Positions 35,620 to 46,837 are shown, counted from the stretch's first letter. The stretch: DNA of 64,000 bases from JAICYJ01 sp035695105 (GCA_035695105.1 DASSEV010000043.1:1-64000); one strand, 5' to 3'. Notes: a model not told the origin generated them from the sequence alone. Made by a program: numbers and translations.

Positions 35620-37154
35620 GCATCCAACGAGCACTCATCTCGGTCAGCGACAAGAACGGTCTGGCGGCGTTCGCCGCGGGGCTCTCCGAGCTCGGCATCG
35701 AGCTGATCTCGACGTCCGGCACCGCGTCCTTCCTCTCGGACGCCGGGCTGCAGGTGACTACGGTCGAGGAGCTGACCGGCGCCGGCGAGCTGCTCGGCGG
35801 GCGGGTGAAGACGCTCCATCCCCACATCCACGCCGGGATCCTGGCGCGCCGGAGCCACCCCGACGACATGGCGTCGCTCGAGCGGGAGGGCATCCTGCCG
35901 ATCGACCTCGTCGTCTGCAACCTCTATCCCTTCCGCCATGTCGCGAACCGACGTGGTGTGACCGAGCCCGAGGTGATCGCGAACATCGACGTCGGCGGCC
36001 CGACGATGGTGCGGGCCGCCGCGAAGAACTTCGACTCGGTGGCGATCGTCACCGACCCGGAGCGGTACGGGTTCGTGCTGGACGAGCTGCGCACGTCGGG
36101 CGGAGACCTGTCCGCGGATACCCGCCGTGAGCTCGCCGCCGAGGCGTTCGCGCACACCGCCGGCTACGACGCCGCCATCTCGGAGTGGTTCAACGAGGTC
36201 GAGGCCTTCCCCGACCGCGTCGTGCTCGACCTGGTCAAGGCGGCTGACCTGGCATACGGGGAGAACCCGCACCAGCGCGCCGCGTACTACGTCGAGTCCG
36301 GCGCCAGGCGCCACCTGCTCTCGATGATCGAGCAGCTCGGCGGCCCGCCGCTCTCGTTCAACAACCTGCTCGACCTGCAGGCGGCGCGGTCGCTTGCCTC
36401 CTCCTTCCAGGTGCCGGCCTGCGCCATCATCAAGCACGCCACGCCCTGCGGCGTCGCGGTCGGCGCGACCATCGAGGAGGCGTACGAGCGCGCCCTCGAG
36501 TCGGACCCGGTGGCGGCGTTCGGCGGGGTGATCGCGGTCAACCGCGCGGTCACGCCCGAGCTGGCCGAGCGCATGGCAGACCAGGTCGTCCACGTGCTGT
36601 TCGCGCCCGGGTACGAGGGCGACGCGGCCGACACGCTGCGGCAGAAGCAGTCCCTCCGCATCCTCGAGGATCGCGAGCGGCGCAAGGCGAGCCCGGGCGA
36701 GCGGGACATGCGCCGCGTCCTCGGCGGCCTGCTGGTGCAGGACAGGGACACGGAGCTGGACGAGCGTGACGCCATGACCGTCGTATCGCAGGCAGCGCCG
36801 AGCGAGCAGGAGTGGGGCGACCTGCTGTTCGCCTGGCGGGTCTGCAAGCACGTGCGCTCGAACGCGATCGTGATCGCGCGCGACCTGGCGACCGTCGGCA
36901 TCGGCGGCGGCGACGTCAGCCGCGTCGACGCAGTGCGGATCGCGGTTGAGAAGGCGGGCGGGCGCAACCAGGGCGCGGTGCTCGCGTCAGATGCGTTCTT
37001 CCCCTTCGATGACGGGCCGCGAACGGCCGTCGCAGCGGGCGTCAAGGCGATCATCCAGCCCGGTGGGTCGAAGCGCGATGACGAGGTGATCGCCGCGGCG
37101 GACGAGGCCGGCGTCGCCATGGTCTTCACCGGGCGCCGGCACTTCCTGCACTAG
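35616..37154 (+). CDS. purH: Bifunctional AICAR transformylase / IMP cyclohydrolase
   Basis: 512 residues. The IMP cyclohydrolase half begins RALISVSDKNGLAAFAAGL and includes GGRVKTLHPHIHAGILARR. The AICAR transformylase half has SFNNLLDLQAA and KHATPCGVA. It performs the last two steps to IMP, again using 10-formyl-THF. Last gene of block 2, followed by a hairpin. Confidence 0.97.
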   Translation: MSIQRALISVSDKNGLAAFAAGLSELGIELISTSGTASFLSDAGLQVTTVEELTGAGELLGGRVKTLHPHIHAGILARRSHPDDMASLEREGILPIDLVVCNLYPFRHVANRRGVTEPEVIANIDVGGPTMVRAAAKNFDSVAIVTDPERYGFVLDELRTSGGDLSADTRRELAAEAFAHTAGYDAAISEWFNEVEAFPDRVVLDLVKAADLAYGENPHQRAAYYVESGARRHLLSMIEQLGGPPLSFNNLLDLQAARSLASSFQVPACAIIKHATPCGVAVGATIEEAYERALESDPVAAFGGVIAVNRAVTPELAERMADQVVHVLFAPGYEGDAADTLRQKQSLRILEDRERRKASPGERDMRRVLGGLLVQDRDTELDERDAMTVVSQAAPSEQEWGDLLFAWRVCKHVRSNAIVIARDLATVGIGGGDVSRVDAVRIAVEKAGGRNQGAVLASDAFFPFDDGPRTAVAAGVKAIIQPGGSKRDDEVIAAADEAGVAMVFTGRRHFLH

Positions 37155-37197
37155 ATCGCTTGGGTGCCGGGCTGCCGGGTCAGCCGCATGCGGGGCA

Positions 37198-37220
37198 GAC
37201 CCGTGGCGCCCCCGCGGGTC
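37198..37220. terminator. Hairpin between convergent purH and DUF3052 genes
   Basis: GACCCGTGG and CCGCGGGTC form a 9-bp stem with one G-U pair around a 5-base loop, immediately past the DUF3052 stop and 44 bases past purH. It could stop transcription from both sides. Confidence 0.45.
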
Positions 37221-37221
37221 G

Positions 37222-37578
37222 TCACCGATCGTTGACCGGAATGACGAACTTCATCCCCGTGTGCGTGTCGGAGATGCGCGCGATCTTGACGTCGTAGAGC
37301 CCGGCCTCCCGGCCGGCCGCGATCACCATCGCCTCTGTCACGTCGGCTCGGCCCCTGGGCCGGATCACCCAGATCGCCCCGTCGCGGGACATCCCGTCGC
37401 GCAGCTCGTCCATCCGCCCGAGGTCGTCCGCCGACTCCGCCCCGAGCAGCACCACGTCCGCCTTGCCGCCGTCCACGATCGTGCCGGCGGCTGCGAGTGC
37501 GGCCTCCACGGGCCCGACCACGCGCACCCGCTGCCCAGGCTTCACGCCGACCTTCTCCGCCGCCGTCTTCTCCGCCAC
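37222..37578 (-). CDS. DUF3052-like protein
   Basis: 118 residues. It begins MAEKTAAEKVGVKPGQRVRVVG and contains ADVVLLGAESADDL and IWVIRPRGRADVTEAMVIAAG. The pattern fits the DUF3052 family of actinobacteria, whose members have no established biochemical role. It follows the ABC-2 permease on the same strand with 1 bp between genes, so it is likely co-transcribed. Confidence 0.65.
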   Translation of the reverse strand: MAEKTAAEKVGVKPGQRVRVVGPVEAALAAAGTIVDGGKADVVLLGAESADDLGRMDELRDGMSRDGAIWVIRPRGRADVTEAMVIAAGREAGLYDVKIARISDTHTGMKFVIPVNDR

Positions 37579-37579
37579 G

Positions 37580-38419
37580 CTATCCCGAACGCTTCAGGCG
37601 GCCGTGCTGTTTCGCGAATCGCTCGCCCCGCCGGAACACCGCCAGCCCGAGCGGCACGGCCACGACGCCGATCACGAGCAGCGGCCAGATGTCCGGCCAC
37701 ACGTCGGTCAGGCTCGCTCCGTGCAGGATCGCCTTGCGGCAGCCCTCGAGCGTGTAGGTCGCCGGCGAGATCACCGACAGCCACTGCATCCAGTCCGGCA
37801 GCACCGTGACCGGGTAGTAGACCCCGGACACGACCAGCAGCAGCCCCTGCGCGATGAACCCGAGCTGCGTTCCCTTCTCGGGCGAGATCAGCGGCAGCAC
37901 GGCGGTCATCATGCCGATGCCGATGAACGAGACCGAGCTGACCAGGAGCACCACCCCGGCGCTGGCAAAGGCGGGGTCGTGGAACGTCACGCCCAGCATC
38001 GCCGCCGCCACGATGAACAGCAGCGCCGTGCGCAGCACGCCGTAGAGCACGGCGAACGCGCCCATCCCGAACAGGTGCGAGACGCGCGAGATCGGCGCCA
38101 TGAACGTGTACTCGATCGTGCCCTCCCATCGCTCCCAGGCGACGGTCTCGGTCACGATCTCGAAGATCAGGCCCAGGTACGACCAGAGCACGGCTCCGAT
38201 CAGGAGCACGATCGTGGTGCTGTTCACGTCGATGTGTCCGCCGGCCGCCTCGACGCCCTTCGCGATGAAGGCGATCGTCAGCGTGTTCGCAACGGTGTAG
38301 AGGAACCACGCGAGCTCCCACCAGGCGAACCGCCGGATCAGGTAGATGTTGCGCTCGACGATGCCGGCGAAGCCGATCAGCTCACGCCGCAGCGCACCCG
38401 TCTGCTCCATGGGCATCAT
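37580..38419 (-). CDS. ABC-2 type transporter permease
   Basis: 279 residues with about six membrane helices. The organisation is that of the ABC-2 family, with a short cytoplasmic N-terminus and WEGTIEYTFMAPISRVSHLFGMG in the coupling region (about 98-120), then LLVVSGVYYPVTVLPDWMQWLSVISPATY. It pairs with the ATPase gene overlapping its start by 4 bp. Cargo unknown; drugs, lipids or polysaccharides are usual. Confidence 0.88.
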   Translation of the reverse strand: MMPMEQTGALRRELIGFAGIVERNIYLIRRFAWWELAWFLYTVANTLTIAFIAKGVEAAGGHIDVNSTTIVLLIGAVLWSYLGLIFEIVTETVAWERWEGTIEYTFMAPISRVSHLFGMGAFAVLYGVLRTALLFIVAAAMLGVTFHDPAFASAGVVLLVSSVSFIGIGMMTAVLPLISPEKGTQLGFIAQGLLLVVSGVYYPVTVLPDWMQWLSVISPATYTLEGCRKAILHGASLTDVWPDIWPLLVIGVVAVPLGLAVFRRGERFAKQHGRLKRSG

Positions 38420-39234
38420 GCCGGCACCGCCTCCCGTTCATCGCCCTCGTCCTCGAACGAGTGGCCGGTCGCGTTCAGGAACGCCCGCTCGAGCGTGTCG
38501 GCGCCGTAGCGGCGCATGATCGCCTCGGCCGTGTCGAGGCACAGCAGCTCGCCGCGGTCGAGGATCCCGATCCGGTCGGCCAGCGCCTCGGCCTCGGCCA
38601 TGTCGTGGGTGCAGAGCAGGATCGTCGAGTCGTGCTCCTCGCGCAGCCGGCGGATGAAGTCCTGCACCTCCAGCTTGCTGCGCGGGTCGAGGCCCGTGGT
38701 CGGCTCGTCGAGCAGCAGCAGCACCGGCGCCGTCAGGAGCGCCCGCGCCAGCGCGATCTTCTGCTGCATGCCACGCGACAGATCCTCCATCGGCTCGCCG
38801 CTTCGCTCAGGTGGGAACCCGACCATGGCCAGGATCTCGGGAATGCGGGCGCGCGTCTCGCGCGGGCCGAGGCCGTAGAAGCGGGCCGAGTAGCTGAGGT
38901 TCTCCATCGGCGACATGCGCTTGAAGAACGACGCCTCGACCGACACGCGGTTGACCATGCGCTGCACCGCACGCGGCTTCGCGAAGACGTCGATTCCGAA
39001 CACGTGCGCGGTGCCGCCGTCGTGCAGCAGCAGCGTCGACAGCAGGCGGACGAGCGTCGACTTGCCTGACCCGTTCTGGCCGAGGATGGCCACGCATTCG
39101 CCGCGGCGCATCTCGAAGCTGAGGCCGTGCAGCGCAGCCACCCGGCGCCGGCGCCCGCGCATGCGGGAGCCGCCGTCACGGCGGATGAACTCCTTGCGCA
39201 GGTTGTGGACTCGGACAGCCGGCAGGCTGGACAT
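38416..39234 (-). CDS. ABC transporter ATP-binding protein
   Basis: 272 residues. Walker A is GQNGSGKST (about 54-62), signature LSRGMQQKIALARALL (about 152), Walker B VLLLLDEPTTGLD (about 175), and the switch histidine is in LLCTHDMAEAEAL. The long basic insert RRDGGSRMRGRRRR (about 18-32) between beta strands is unusual. It is the partner of the downstream permease. An AGAGGTG site precedes the ATG. Confidence 0.92.
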   Translation of the reverse strand: MSSLPAVRVHNLRKEFIRRDGGSRMRGRRRRVAALHGLSFEMRRGECVAILGQNGSGKSTLVRLLSTLLLHDGGTAHVFGIDVFAKPRAVQRMVNRVSVEASFFKRMSPMENLSYSARFYGLGPRETRARIPEILAMVGFPPERSGEPMEDLSRGMQQKIALARALLTAPVLLLLDEPTTGLDPRSKLEVQDFIRRLREEHDSTILLCTHDMAEAEALADRIGILDRGELLCLDTAEAIMRRYGADTLERAFLNATGHSFEDEGDEREAVPA

Positions 39235-39414
39235 GGTGGTGCACCTCTGAGATGAACGCGGTTGGGGCTCGCCCTGGCCTGGTGGCCGGCGAGGGGGGCG
39301 CGTATGGGTGATGGGCGGCGGGCGCGGCGGCGCCGGAGCGTTCTCGGCGCGACCTCCTACGCTATCAGCAGCGGCGGAGGGATCGCAACCGTTGTCGCGA
39401 ACGCCACGAGAGTA

Positions 39415-39443
39415 TTGACACTCCCGCAGGCGTGCGGGAGGAT
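39415..39443 (+). promoter_or_regulatory. Promoter with palindromic spacer upstream of second APC permease
   Basis: TTGACA (39415-39420) is a consensus -35 box. Seventeen bases on is GAGGAT, a weak -10. Between them lies a perfect inverted repeat CTCCCGCA-GGCG-TGCGGGAG (39421-39440), placed as a repressor site would be. The permease starts 38 bp beyond. The rest of the 246-bp divergent gap (39235-39414) shows nothing I can name. Confidence 0.55.
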
Positions 39444-39480
39444 CGCCTGGTCCATACCGTTTCCGTTGGAAGGAGAGTGC

Positions 39481-41055
39481 ATGAGCGACTCGGATGCTGC
39501 GCAGCTTGCCGAGTTCGGCTACAAGCAGGAGCTCCACCGGACGCTCGGCAGCTTCTCGTCGTTCGCCGCAGGGTTCAGCTACATCTCGATCCTGACGGGC
39601 ATGTTCCAGACCTCGTACCTGGGGTTCCTGTTCGCGGGCCCCGCCTTCATCTGGGCCTGGATCTTCGTCCTCTTCGGACAGATGATGGTTGCCCTCCAGT
39701 TCGCGGAGCTGTCCGCGCACTACCCGCTGGCGGGCTCGGTGTACCAGTGGTCGAAGCAGGTGGCCGGCAAGGACTGGGCGTGGAACACGGGGTGGATGTA
39801 CCTGTGCGCCCAGATCGTGACCGTGCCCGCCGTCGCGCTCGGCTGGCAGGTGATCCTGCCGCAGATCAGCCACAGGTTCGTCTTCGTCGGCACCTATCAG
39901 GACAACCTCGACTACACGAACGCGAACTTCGCGAAGAACGCGATCATCCTCGGCATCATCATGATCGGCCTGACGACCCTCATCAACATGGCCGGCGTCA
40001 GCGTCATGTCGAGGATCAACAACGTCGGCGTGGCGGCGGAGCTGATCGGCGCTGCGGGCCTGATCATCATCTTCCTGATCAACGCCCAGCGCAGCCCGAG
40101 CGAGGTGCTGACGAACACGGCCGGCACCGGCGCGGGCCACAGCTGGGGTTACCTGGGCGCACTGCTGATCGGCGCGATCATGCCGCTGTACGTGATGTAC
40201 GGGTTCGACACGGCCGGCTCGCTGGCGGAGGAGACTGACGACCCCCAGCGCCGCGCTCCGCGGGCGGTGCTCCAGGCGCTGGCCACTGCCGGCACGATGG
40301 GGTTCCTGCTGATCCTGTTCGGCACGATGGCCGTCAGCGACAAGGGTTACGCCAACATCACGTCGATCGGCGGCCTGGCAGGCATCACCACCGACGTCCT
40401 GGGCAGCACCTGGGGCAAGGTGTTCCTGGTCGACGTGGCCGTCGCCATCTTCGTGTGCTGTCTGGCGATCCACGCCATGTCGGTGCGGATCCTGTTCGCG
40501 ATGGGACGGGACAACAATCTCCCCGGGGGAGCGAAGCTGGCATCGGTCTCGGGCACGCGCCGCGTCCCGGTGTTCCCGGCCATCCTGGTCGGCGTCATCT
40601 CGGTGGCGATCCTGGCGTTCAACTGGCTCAACCCGTACGCCTTCACCATCGTCATCAGCTGCGGCATCGTGTTCATGTACCTCGCCTACCTCGGCGTGAC
40701 GGTTCCACTGTTCCAGCGCCGCAGGGTGGACAACTGGCCCGCGAACCTGCCGACCGCCAACCGCGGGCTGTTCAGGCTGGGCGGTGCGGCGCTGCTGACG
40801 AACGGCATCGCCGTCCTCTACGGGGCCGCCATGACGGTCAACCTGGCGTGGCCGCGTGAGGAGTTCTACGGCACCAAGTGGTACCAGCACTACGGCGTGA
40901 TCACGGCGATTGTCGTGGTCGTCGGTGCCGGCCTCATCCTCTACTACGGCTACCAGCGGACGAGGATGGAGGTGCTGCCCGAGCACCGGGCCGATCAGAT
41001 GGAGAGCCTCTCCGCTGCGATGCACGAGCCGCCGCCGATCCACGGCGGTCCGTGA
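39481..41055 (+). CDS. APC-family amino acid/amine permease
   Basis: 524 residues with about 12 membrane helices. The start region GYKQELHRTLGSFSSFAAGFSYISILTGMF, then AELSAHYPLAGSVYQWSKQV and GFDTAGSLAEETDDP, are typical of the GABA/choline/amino-acid branch of APC permeases. The ATG has a GGAAGGAG site. It is a distinct protein from the permease at 19.3 kb. A 14-bp hairpin follows the stop. Substrate unknown. Confidence 0.87.
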   Translation: MSDSDAAQLAEFGYKQELHRTLGSFSSFAAGFSYISILTGMFQTSYLGFLFAGPAFIWAWIFVLFGQMMVALQFAELSAHYPLAGSVYQWSKQVAGKDWAWNTGWMYLCAQIVTVPAVALGWQVILPQISHRFVFVGTYQDNLDYTNANFAKNAIILGIIMIGLTTLINMAGVSVMSRINNVGVAAELIGAAGLIIIFLINAQRSPSEVLTNTAGTGAGHSWGYLGALLIGAIMPLYVMYGFDTAGSLAEETDDPQRRAPRAVLQALATAGTMGFLLILFGTMAVSDKGYANITSIGGLAGITTDVLGSTWGKVFLVDVAVAIFVCCLAIHAMSVRILFAMGRDNNLPGGAKLASVSGTRRVPVFPAILVGVISVAILAFNWLNPYAFTIVISCGIVFMYLAYLGVTVPLFQRRRVDNWPANLPTANRGLFRLGGAALLTNGIAVLYGAAMTVNLAWPREEFYGTKWYQHYGVITAIVVVVGAGLILYYGYQRTRMEVLPEHRADQMESLSAAMHEPPPIHGGP

Positions 41056-41066
41056 GCTGACGATGT

Positions 41067-41100
41067 TCCGGTGGGGGCGGTACGCGCCGCCCCCACCGGA
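41067..41100 (+). terminator. 14-bp perfect hairpin after second APC permease
   Basis: Arms TCCGGTGGGGGCGG and CCGCCCCCACCGGA with a 6-base loop, 12 bases past the permease stop and 10 bases before the next gene. The GTGGGGGCG core is the same as in the hairpin after the other APC permease. Confidence 0.65.
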
Positions 41101-41110
41101 TACTTCAGGG

Positions 41111-41497
41111 ATGACGACGCAGCAGCAGGATGACCTGCGCAAGCTCGTTCGGCGCGACCTGGCGGTCGTGCTGGTCGGCGTGCCGGTCGCGGTGTGGCTC
41201 GGGGCGATCTGGGCCGCCGGCCGGCTCGGCTACATCTCGTCCAAGACCTCGGCCACCGTCAGCGTGCTGATCGGCACGGTGCTCTGCGTCGCCTGCATCG
41301 GATGGTGGGCTGCGGGGCCGAAGCAGTGGCGGCGGGACCGCTACATGGTGCTCGTGCCGGTCTGTCTGGGAGCGCCCTGGGCGCTGCTTGGCCTCTACGA
41401 CCTCGGCGCCTCGGTCGTTGCAGTGATCCTGTCGTCGGCGTTCGGATTCCTGGGTGCGGTCGCCCTCGGGCTCGCGGTGGCATCGCGCCGCCGCTGA
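41111..41497 (+). CDS. Small integral membrane protein, function unknown
   Basis: 128 residues with four predicted helices (about 18-37, 48-68, 79-98, 100-122) and a charged amino terminus (MTTQQQDDLRKLVRRDL). No family recognised. It lies between a hairpin and ettA, and a TTCAGGG stretch precedes the ATG at short spacing. Confidence 0.6.
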   Translation: MTTQQQDDLRKLVRRDLAVVLVGVPVAVWLGAIWAAGRLGYISSKTSATVSVLIGTVLCVACIGWWAAGPKQWRRDRYMVLVPVCLGAPWALLGLYDLGASVVAVILSSAFGFLGAVALGLAVASRRR

Positions 41498-41519
41498 CCA
41501 GCGCCTATCCTGCCACGCG

Positions 41520-43195
<1,676 letters not shown>

Positions 43196-43199
<4 letters not shown>

Positions 43200-43696
43200 A
43201 CAACCCGGTGGAGCAGGCCGGTGTCGACGTCATACATCCAGCCCGAGACGGCGATCTCTGGATCGAGGTGCGGCGATGCGCGGATCCGCTCCACGTCCTC
43301 GGCCACGCTCTCGCGAGAGTCGCGGAACGGCAGGAAGTCGATGTGTGACGCGTCGGCTCCGCTCTCGGAAGCGACGCGGTCGCGCAGCTGCTCGTTCGTC
43401 AGGCCGGCCATCCCGCAGTTGGTGTGGTGGATGACGGCGATCTCCCGCGTGCCCAGGAGCCGGGACGAGACGATCAGCGAGCGGATCGCATCGTCCGACG
43501 CCCGCCCGCCGGCGTTGCGGAGGATGTGCGCGTCGCCGATGTCGAGATCCAGCGCGTCCTCGACGTTGAACCGCGCGTCCATGCAGGTGAGGATCACGAG
43601 CTGCCGGGCCGGCGGCGCCGGCCGCCCCCCAGCGTCGAATCCGGCCGCGTAGCGGCGGTTCGCCTCGAGCATCGATTCCATCCCCAGGTCGCTCAC
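43196..43696 (-). CDS. Beta-class carbonic anhydrase
   Basis: 166 residues, a short beta-CA. Zinc ligands are visible as Cys in LTCMDARF (about 38), and His and Cys in VIHHTNCGM (about 89-94); the Asp/Arg dyad is in MDAR. It interconverts CO2 and bicarbonate, which could serve purE/purK-type carboxylation or C1 oxidation. Convergent with ettA. Confidence 0.9.
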
Positions 43697-43717
43697 CGCG
43701 ACGCACGGTACCCGCCG

Positions 43718-45124
43718 TCAGGATGCGATGCGGCGGATCGCATGGACGCGGTTCATCGCGTCGAGCGCCGCCACCTTGTACGACTCGGCCAGCGTCGGGT
43801 AGTTGAAGACCGCGTCGACGAGGTGGTCGATGGTGCCGCCCGTCGCCATCAGCATCTGGCCGATGTGGACGAGCTCGGTTGCCCCGGTTCCGAACACGTG
43901 GACGCCCAGCAGGCTGTCGTCCTCGGACGAGACGAGCAGCTTCAGCATGCCGTGCGAGTCGCCCAGGATCTGCCCGCGGGCGAGCTCGCGGTACCGTGAG
44001 ATGCCGACCTCGTAGGGGATCGAGGCCGAGGTGAGCTGCTCCTCCGTGCGGCCGACGTAGCTGATCTCGGGGATCGTGTAGATGCCGATCGGCATCGGGC
44101 CGTCCAGCGACTGCACCGTGAGGCCGAAGGCGTCGGCCGCGGCCAGCCGCCCCTGCTCCATGGAGCTCGCGGCCAGGCTGGGGAAGCCGATCACGTCGCC
44201 GGCGGCGTAGATGTGGCGCACCCGGGTGCGGTAGCGGGCGTTCACCTCGATCCGCCCGCGGGCGTCGGCGCTGATCCCGGCCCGCTCCAGGTCGAGCGTG
44301 TCCGTCGCGCCCTGGCGGCCGGCCGAGTAGAGCACGGCGTCGGCCGGGATCCGCTTGCCGCTGGCCAGGTGCGTGATGGCACCGGCCGGGTGCTTCTCGA
44401 CGCGGGTCACCGTCTCGGTGAAGCGAAAGACGACGCCGAGGTCGCGCAGGTGGTACTGCAGTGCCTCGACCACCTGCGAGTCGACGAACTCGAGCAGCGA
44501 GCCGCGGCGCTCGACCACCGTGACGCGCGTGCCGAGCGCGGCGAACATCGAGGCGTACTCGATCCCGATCACGCCGGCGCCCACGACGACCAGCGACGCC
44601 GGGATCCAGTCCAGGTTGAGGATGTCGTCCGAGTCGAGGATGGTGGTGCCGTCGAACTCCACGCTCGACGGCCGCGCCGGCCGGGTGCCGACCGCGATCA
44701 TGATCTTGGATGCGGTGACCGTGCGCTCCTCACCGTTCTCGCCGCGGACAACCACCGCGTTCGGCCCGGCGAACCGGGCGTCGCCGTTGATCAGCGTGAC
44801 GCGGTTGCGTCCGAGCTGGTTGCGGATCACGTCGACCTCGCGGTTGATGACGTGCTCCATGCGCCAGAACAGGTCCGCGCTGGTGATGTCCTGCTTGACC
44901 CGGTAGCTCTGTCCGTAGATTCCGCGCTGGCTCATGCCGGTCAGGTAGAGGACGGCCTCGCGGAGCGTCTTCGACGGGATGGTGCCCGTGTGGATGCTGA
45001 CCCCTCCGATCATGTGGCCGCGGTCGACCACGGCCACGCGGCGGCCCAGCTTGGACGCCTGGATGGCCGCCTTCTGGCCGGCGGGGCCGGAGCCGATGAC
45101 GAGAAAGTCGAAATCGCGCTGCAC
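43718..45124 (-). CDS. sthA: Soluble pyridine nucleotide transhydrogenase
   Basis: 468 residues. It has an FAD fold FLVIGSGPAGQKAAIQA at the N-terminus, GTIPSKTLREAV where related enzymes have redox cysteines (absent here, the mark of SthA), an NAD fold VVGAGVIGIEYASMFAALG and a C-terminal dimer domain (NYPTLAESYKVAA). It balances NADH and NADPH. Close to E. coli SthA in length. The upstream gap carries a long inverted repeat. Confidence 0.92.
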   Translation of the reverse strand: MQRDFDFLVIGSGPAGQKAAIQASKLGRRVAVVDRGHMIGGVSIHTGTIPSKTLREAVLYLTGMSQRGIYGQSYRVKQDITSADLFWRMEHVINREVDVIRNQLGRNRVTLINGDARFAGPNAVVVRGENGEERTVTASKIMIAVGTRPARPSSVEFDGTTILDSDDILNLDWIPASLVVVGAGVIGIEYASMFAALGTRVTVVERRGSLLEFVDSQVVEALQYHLRDLGVVFRFTETVTRVEKHPAGAITHLASGKRIPADAVLYSAGRQGATDTLDLERAGISADARGRIEVNARYRTRVRHIYAAGDVIGFPSLAASSMEQGRLAAADAFGLTVQSLDGPMPIGIYTIPEISYVGRTEEQLTSASIPYEVGISRYRELARGQILGDSHGMLKLLVSSEDDSLLGVHVFGTGATELVHIGQMLMATGGTIDHLVDAVFNYPTLAESYKVAALDAMNRVHAIRRIAS

Positions 45125-45161
45125 GGCCGCGTAATCGGCCGCGCCGCTTTCCGGTTCAGCC

Positions 45162-45360
45162 AGATGATTGATTCCACGACCGCGCGCGTCTGACCGCCTG
45201 ACTGTGGGTGGTTGCCGAGCGTGTGGGGGCTGCGGCCGGTAGGCGTCGCATCGCTGCGTCCTCGGTCGGGCCGATATTCCCGATATCGGCCCGACCTCGA
45301 TCCTTGCGCTGCTTGCCTACCGACCGCTCAGACCGCACGCCGCCATGGAATCAATCATCT
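45162..45360. repeat. MITE-like long imperfect palindrome in the sthA/MATE divergent gap
   Basis: A 15-bp perfect inverted repeat (AGATGATTGATTCCA, 45162-45176; its complement 45346-45360) bounds about 199 bp. The similarity runs further inward with mismatches (for example GTCTGA and GGTAGGC blocks on both sides) to a central 14-bp perfect hairpin (45264-45277 with 45283-45296). So the two halves are diverged inverted copies, the left with extra sequence. It could be a non-autonomous transposon remnant or a mirrored promoter. No coding capacity is seen. Confidence 0.65.
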
Positions 45361-45372
45361 AGGCTCGGGTCG

Positions 45373-46713
45373 ATGGGGGCCTCTCCTTCGGCCATGCCGC
45401 GCGACCGCGAGATCCTCGCGCTCGCCATCCCGGCGCTGGGCGCGCTGATCGCCGAGCCGCTCTACGTCCTCGGCGACACGGCCATCGTCGGCCATCTCGG
45501 CACGGTGCCGCTGGCCGGACTGGCGGTCGCGGGCCTGCTGCTCTCCGAGATCCTCGGGTTCACCACCTTCCTGGAGTACGGCACGACCTCGCGGGCGGCG
45601 CGGCTGTACGGCGCCGGACGTCAGTCCGATGCGCTCGACGTGGGCGTGCAGGCGACCTGGCTCGCGGTCGGGCTCGGCATCGCCGTGACGATCGCTGTCG
45701 AGGTGGCCGCGGCCCCAGCGGTGCACCTGATCGCCGGCGGCTCGACGGCGGCCGCGCAGCAGGGCCTCGACTGGATCCGGATCGCAGCGCTCGGCTCGCC
45801 GTTCGTGCTGATCACGGCCGCCGCGCAGGGCTGGCTGCGCGGGTTCCAGGACACGCGCACGCCGCTCTACGTGCTGGCCGCGTCGAACGTCGCCAGCATC
45901 GTGCTCTGCTTCATCCTCATCCGCGAGCTCGGGTTCGGCATCGAGGGGTCTGCGATCGCGAACGTCGTCGCGCAGGTCGGCTCGGGCGCCGTCTTCCTGG
46001 TGCTCCTCATCCGGCGTACCCATGCGTTGTCTCCCTCGTGGACGCGGATCCGGGCGCAGCTGACGGCCGCGCGCGACCTGTCCGTGCGGACGCTCGCGTT
46101 CTTCGCCGCCTTCACCACCGCGGCTGCGGTCGCCGCCCGCATGGGCGATGCCCAGCTGGCCGCCCACCAGATCGGCACCCAGATCTGGGTGTTCTGCGCG
46201 CTGTTCCTCGACTCGACGGCGATCGCCGCCCAGGCGCTGATCGGCCGCCTGCTCGGCGCGGACGCCGTCGATGTCGCATCCGCGCTGGCCCGGCGGATCC
46301 TCGCCGCGGGGCTGCTGCTCGGGGTCGGTTTCGCGGCGGTGCTGGGGCTCGGCCACCAGCTGATCCCGGCGATCTTCACGAGCGACCCGGCCGTGCGCGA
46401 CCAGGCCGCCCAGCTGTGGCCGATGCTGGTGTTGATGATGCCGGTGAACGGGGTGCTGTTCGCGCTGGACGGCGTGCTGCTCGGGGCCGGCGACCTGCGG
46501 TTCATGCGAAACGTGACGGTGCTGGCAGCGCTGGCAGGCTACCTGCCGCTGTCGCTGGCGACGGCGCACTTCGGCTGGGGCCTGCGAGGGCTGTGGCTCG
46601 GCCTGTCGGCGTTCATCGGCCTGCGCTTCGGGGTGGGGATGATGCGATGGGCGAGCCGGCGCTGGCTCGTGGGCGGCGTTGCCATTGCCGATGAGGCAAT
46701 AGAGCCGCTCTAG
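45373..46713 (+). CDS. MATE-family efflux transporter
   Basis: 446 residues, 12 membrane helices, with two MatE halves. The N-terminal half has PALGALIAEPLYVLGDTAIVGHLGT and the mid-protein GWLRGFQDTRTPLYV; both are typical of the DinF-like branch. It exports cationic compounds using Na+ or H+. The start could be ATG 45373 or 45394. The right end of the inverted-repeat element lies 13 bp before the start. Confidence 0.9.
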   Translation: MGASPSAMPRDREILALAIPALGALIAEPLYVLGDTAIVGHLGTVPLAGLAVAGLLLSEILGFTTFLEYGTTSRAARLYGAGRQSDALDVGVQATWLAVGLGIAVTIAVEVAAAPAVHLIAGGSTAAAQQGLDWIRIAALGSPFVLITAAAQGWLRGFQDTRTPLYVLAASNVASIVLCFILIRELGFGIEGSAIANVVAQVGSGAVFLVLLIRRTHALSPSWTRIRAQLTAARDLSVRTLAFFAAFTTAAAVAARMGDAQLAAHQIGTQIWVFCALFLDSTAIAAQALIGRLLGADAVDVASALARRILAAGLLLGVGFAAVLGLGHQLIPAIFTSDPAVRDQAAQLWPMLVLMMPVNGVLFALDGVLLGAGDLRFMRNVTVLAALAGYLPLSLATAHFGWGLRGLWLGLSAFIGLRFGVGMMRWASRRWLVGGVAIADEAIEPL

Positions 46714-46837
46714 AAGGGGCCAGCCTGCTGATAGGAGGTTCCGAAGACCGAGTCTGTGCGCGGAGCAAGGGAGGCACAGTGCTGGGCACCGGCCGACCGC
46801 AGCGGCAAAGCCAGACGACGGTTTGCAGGAACCGACC

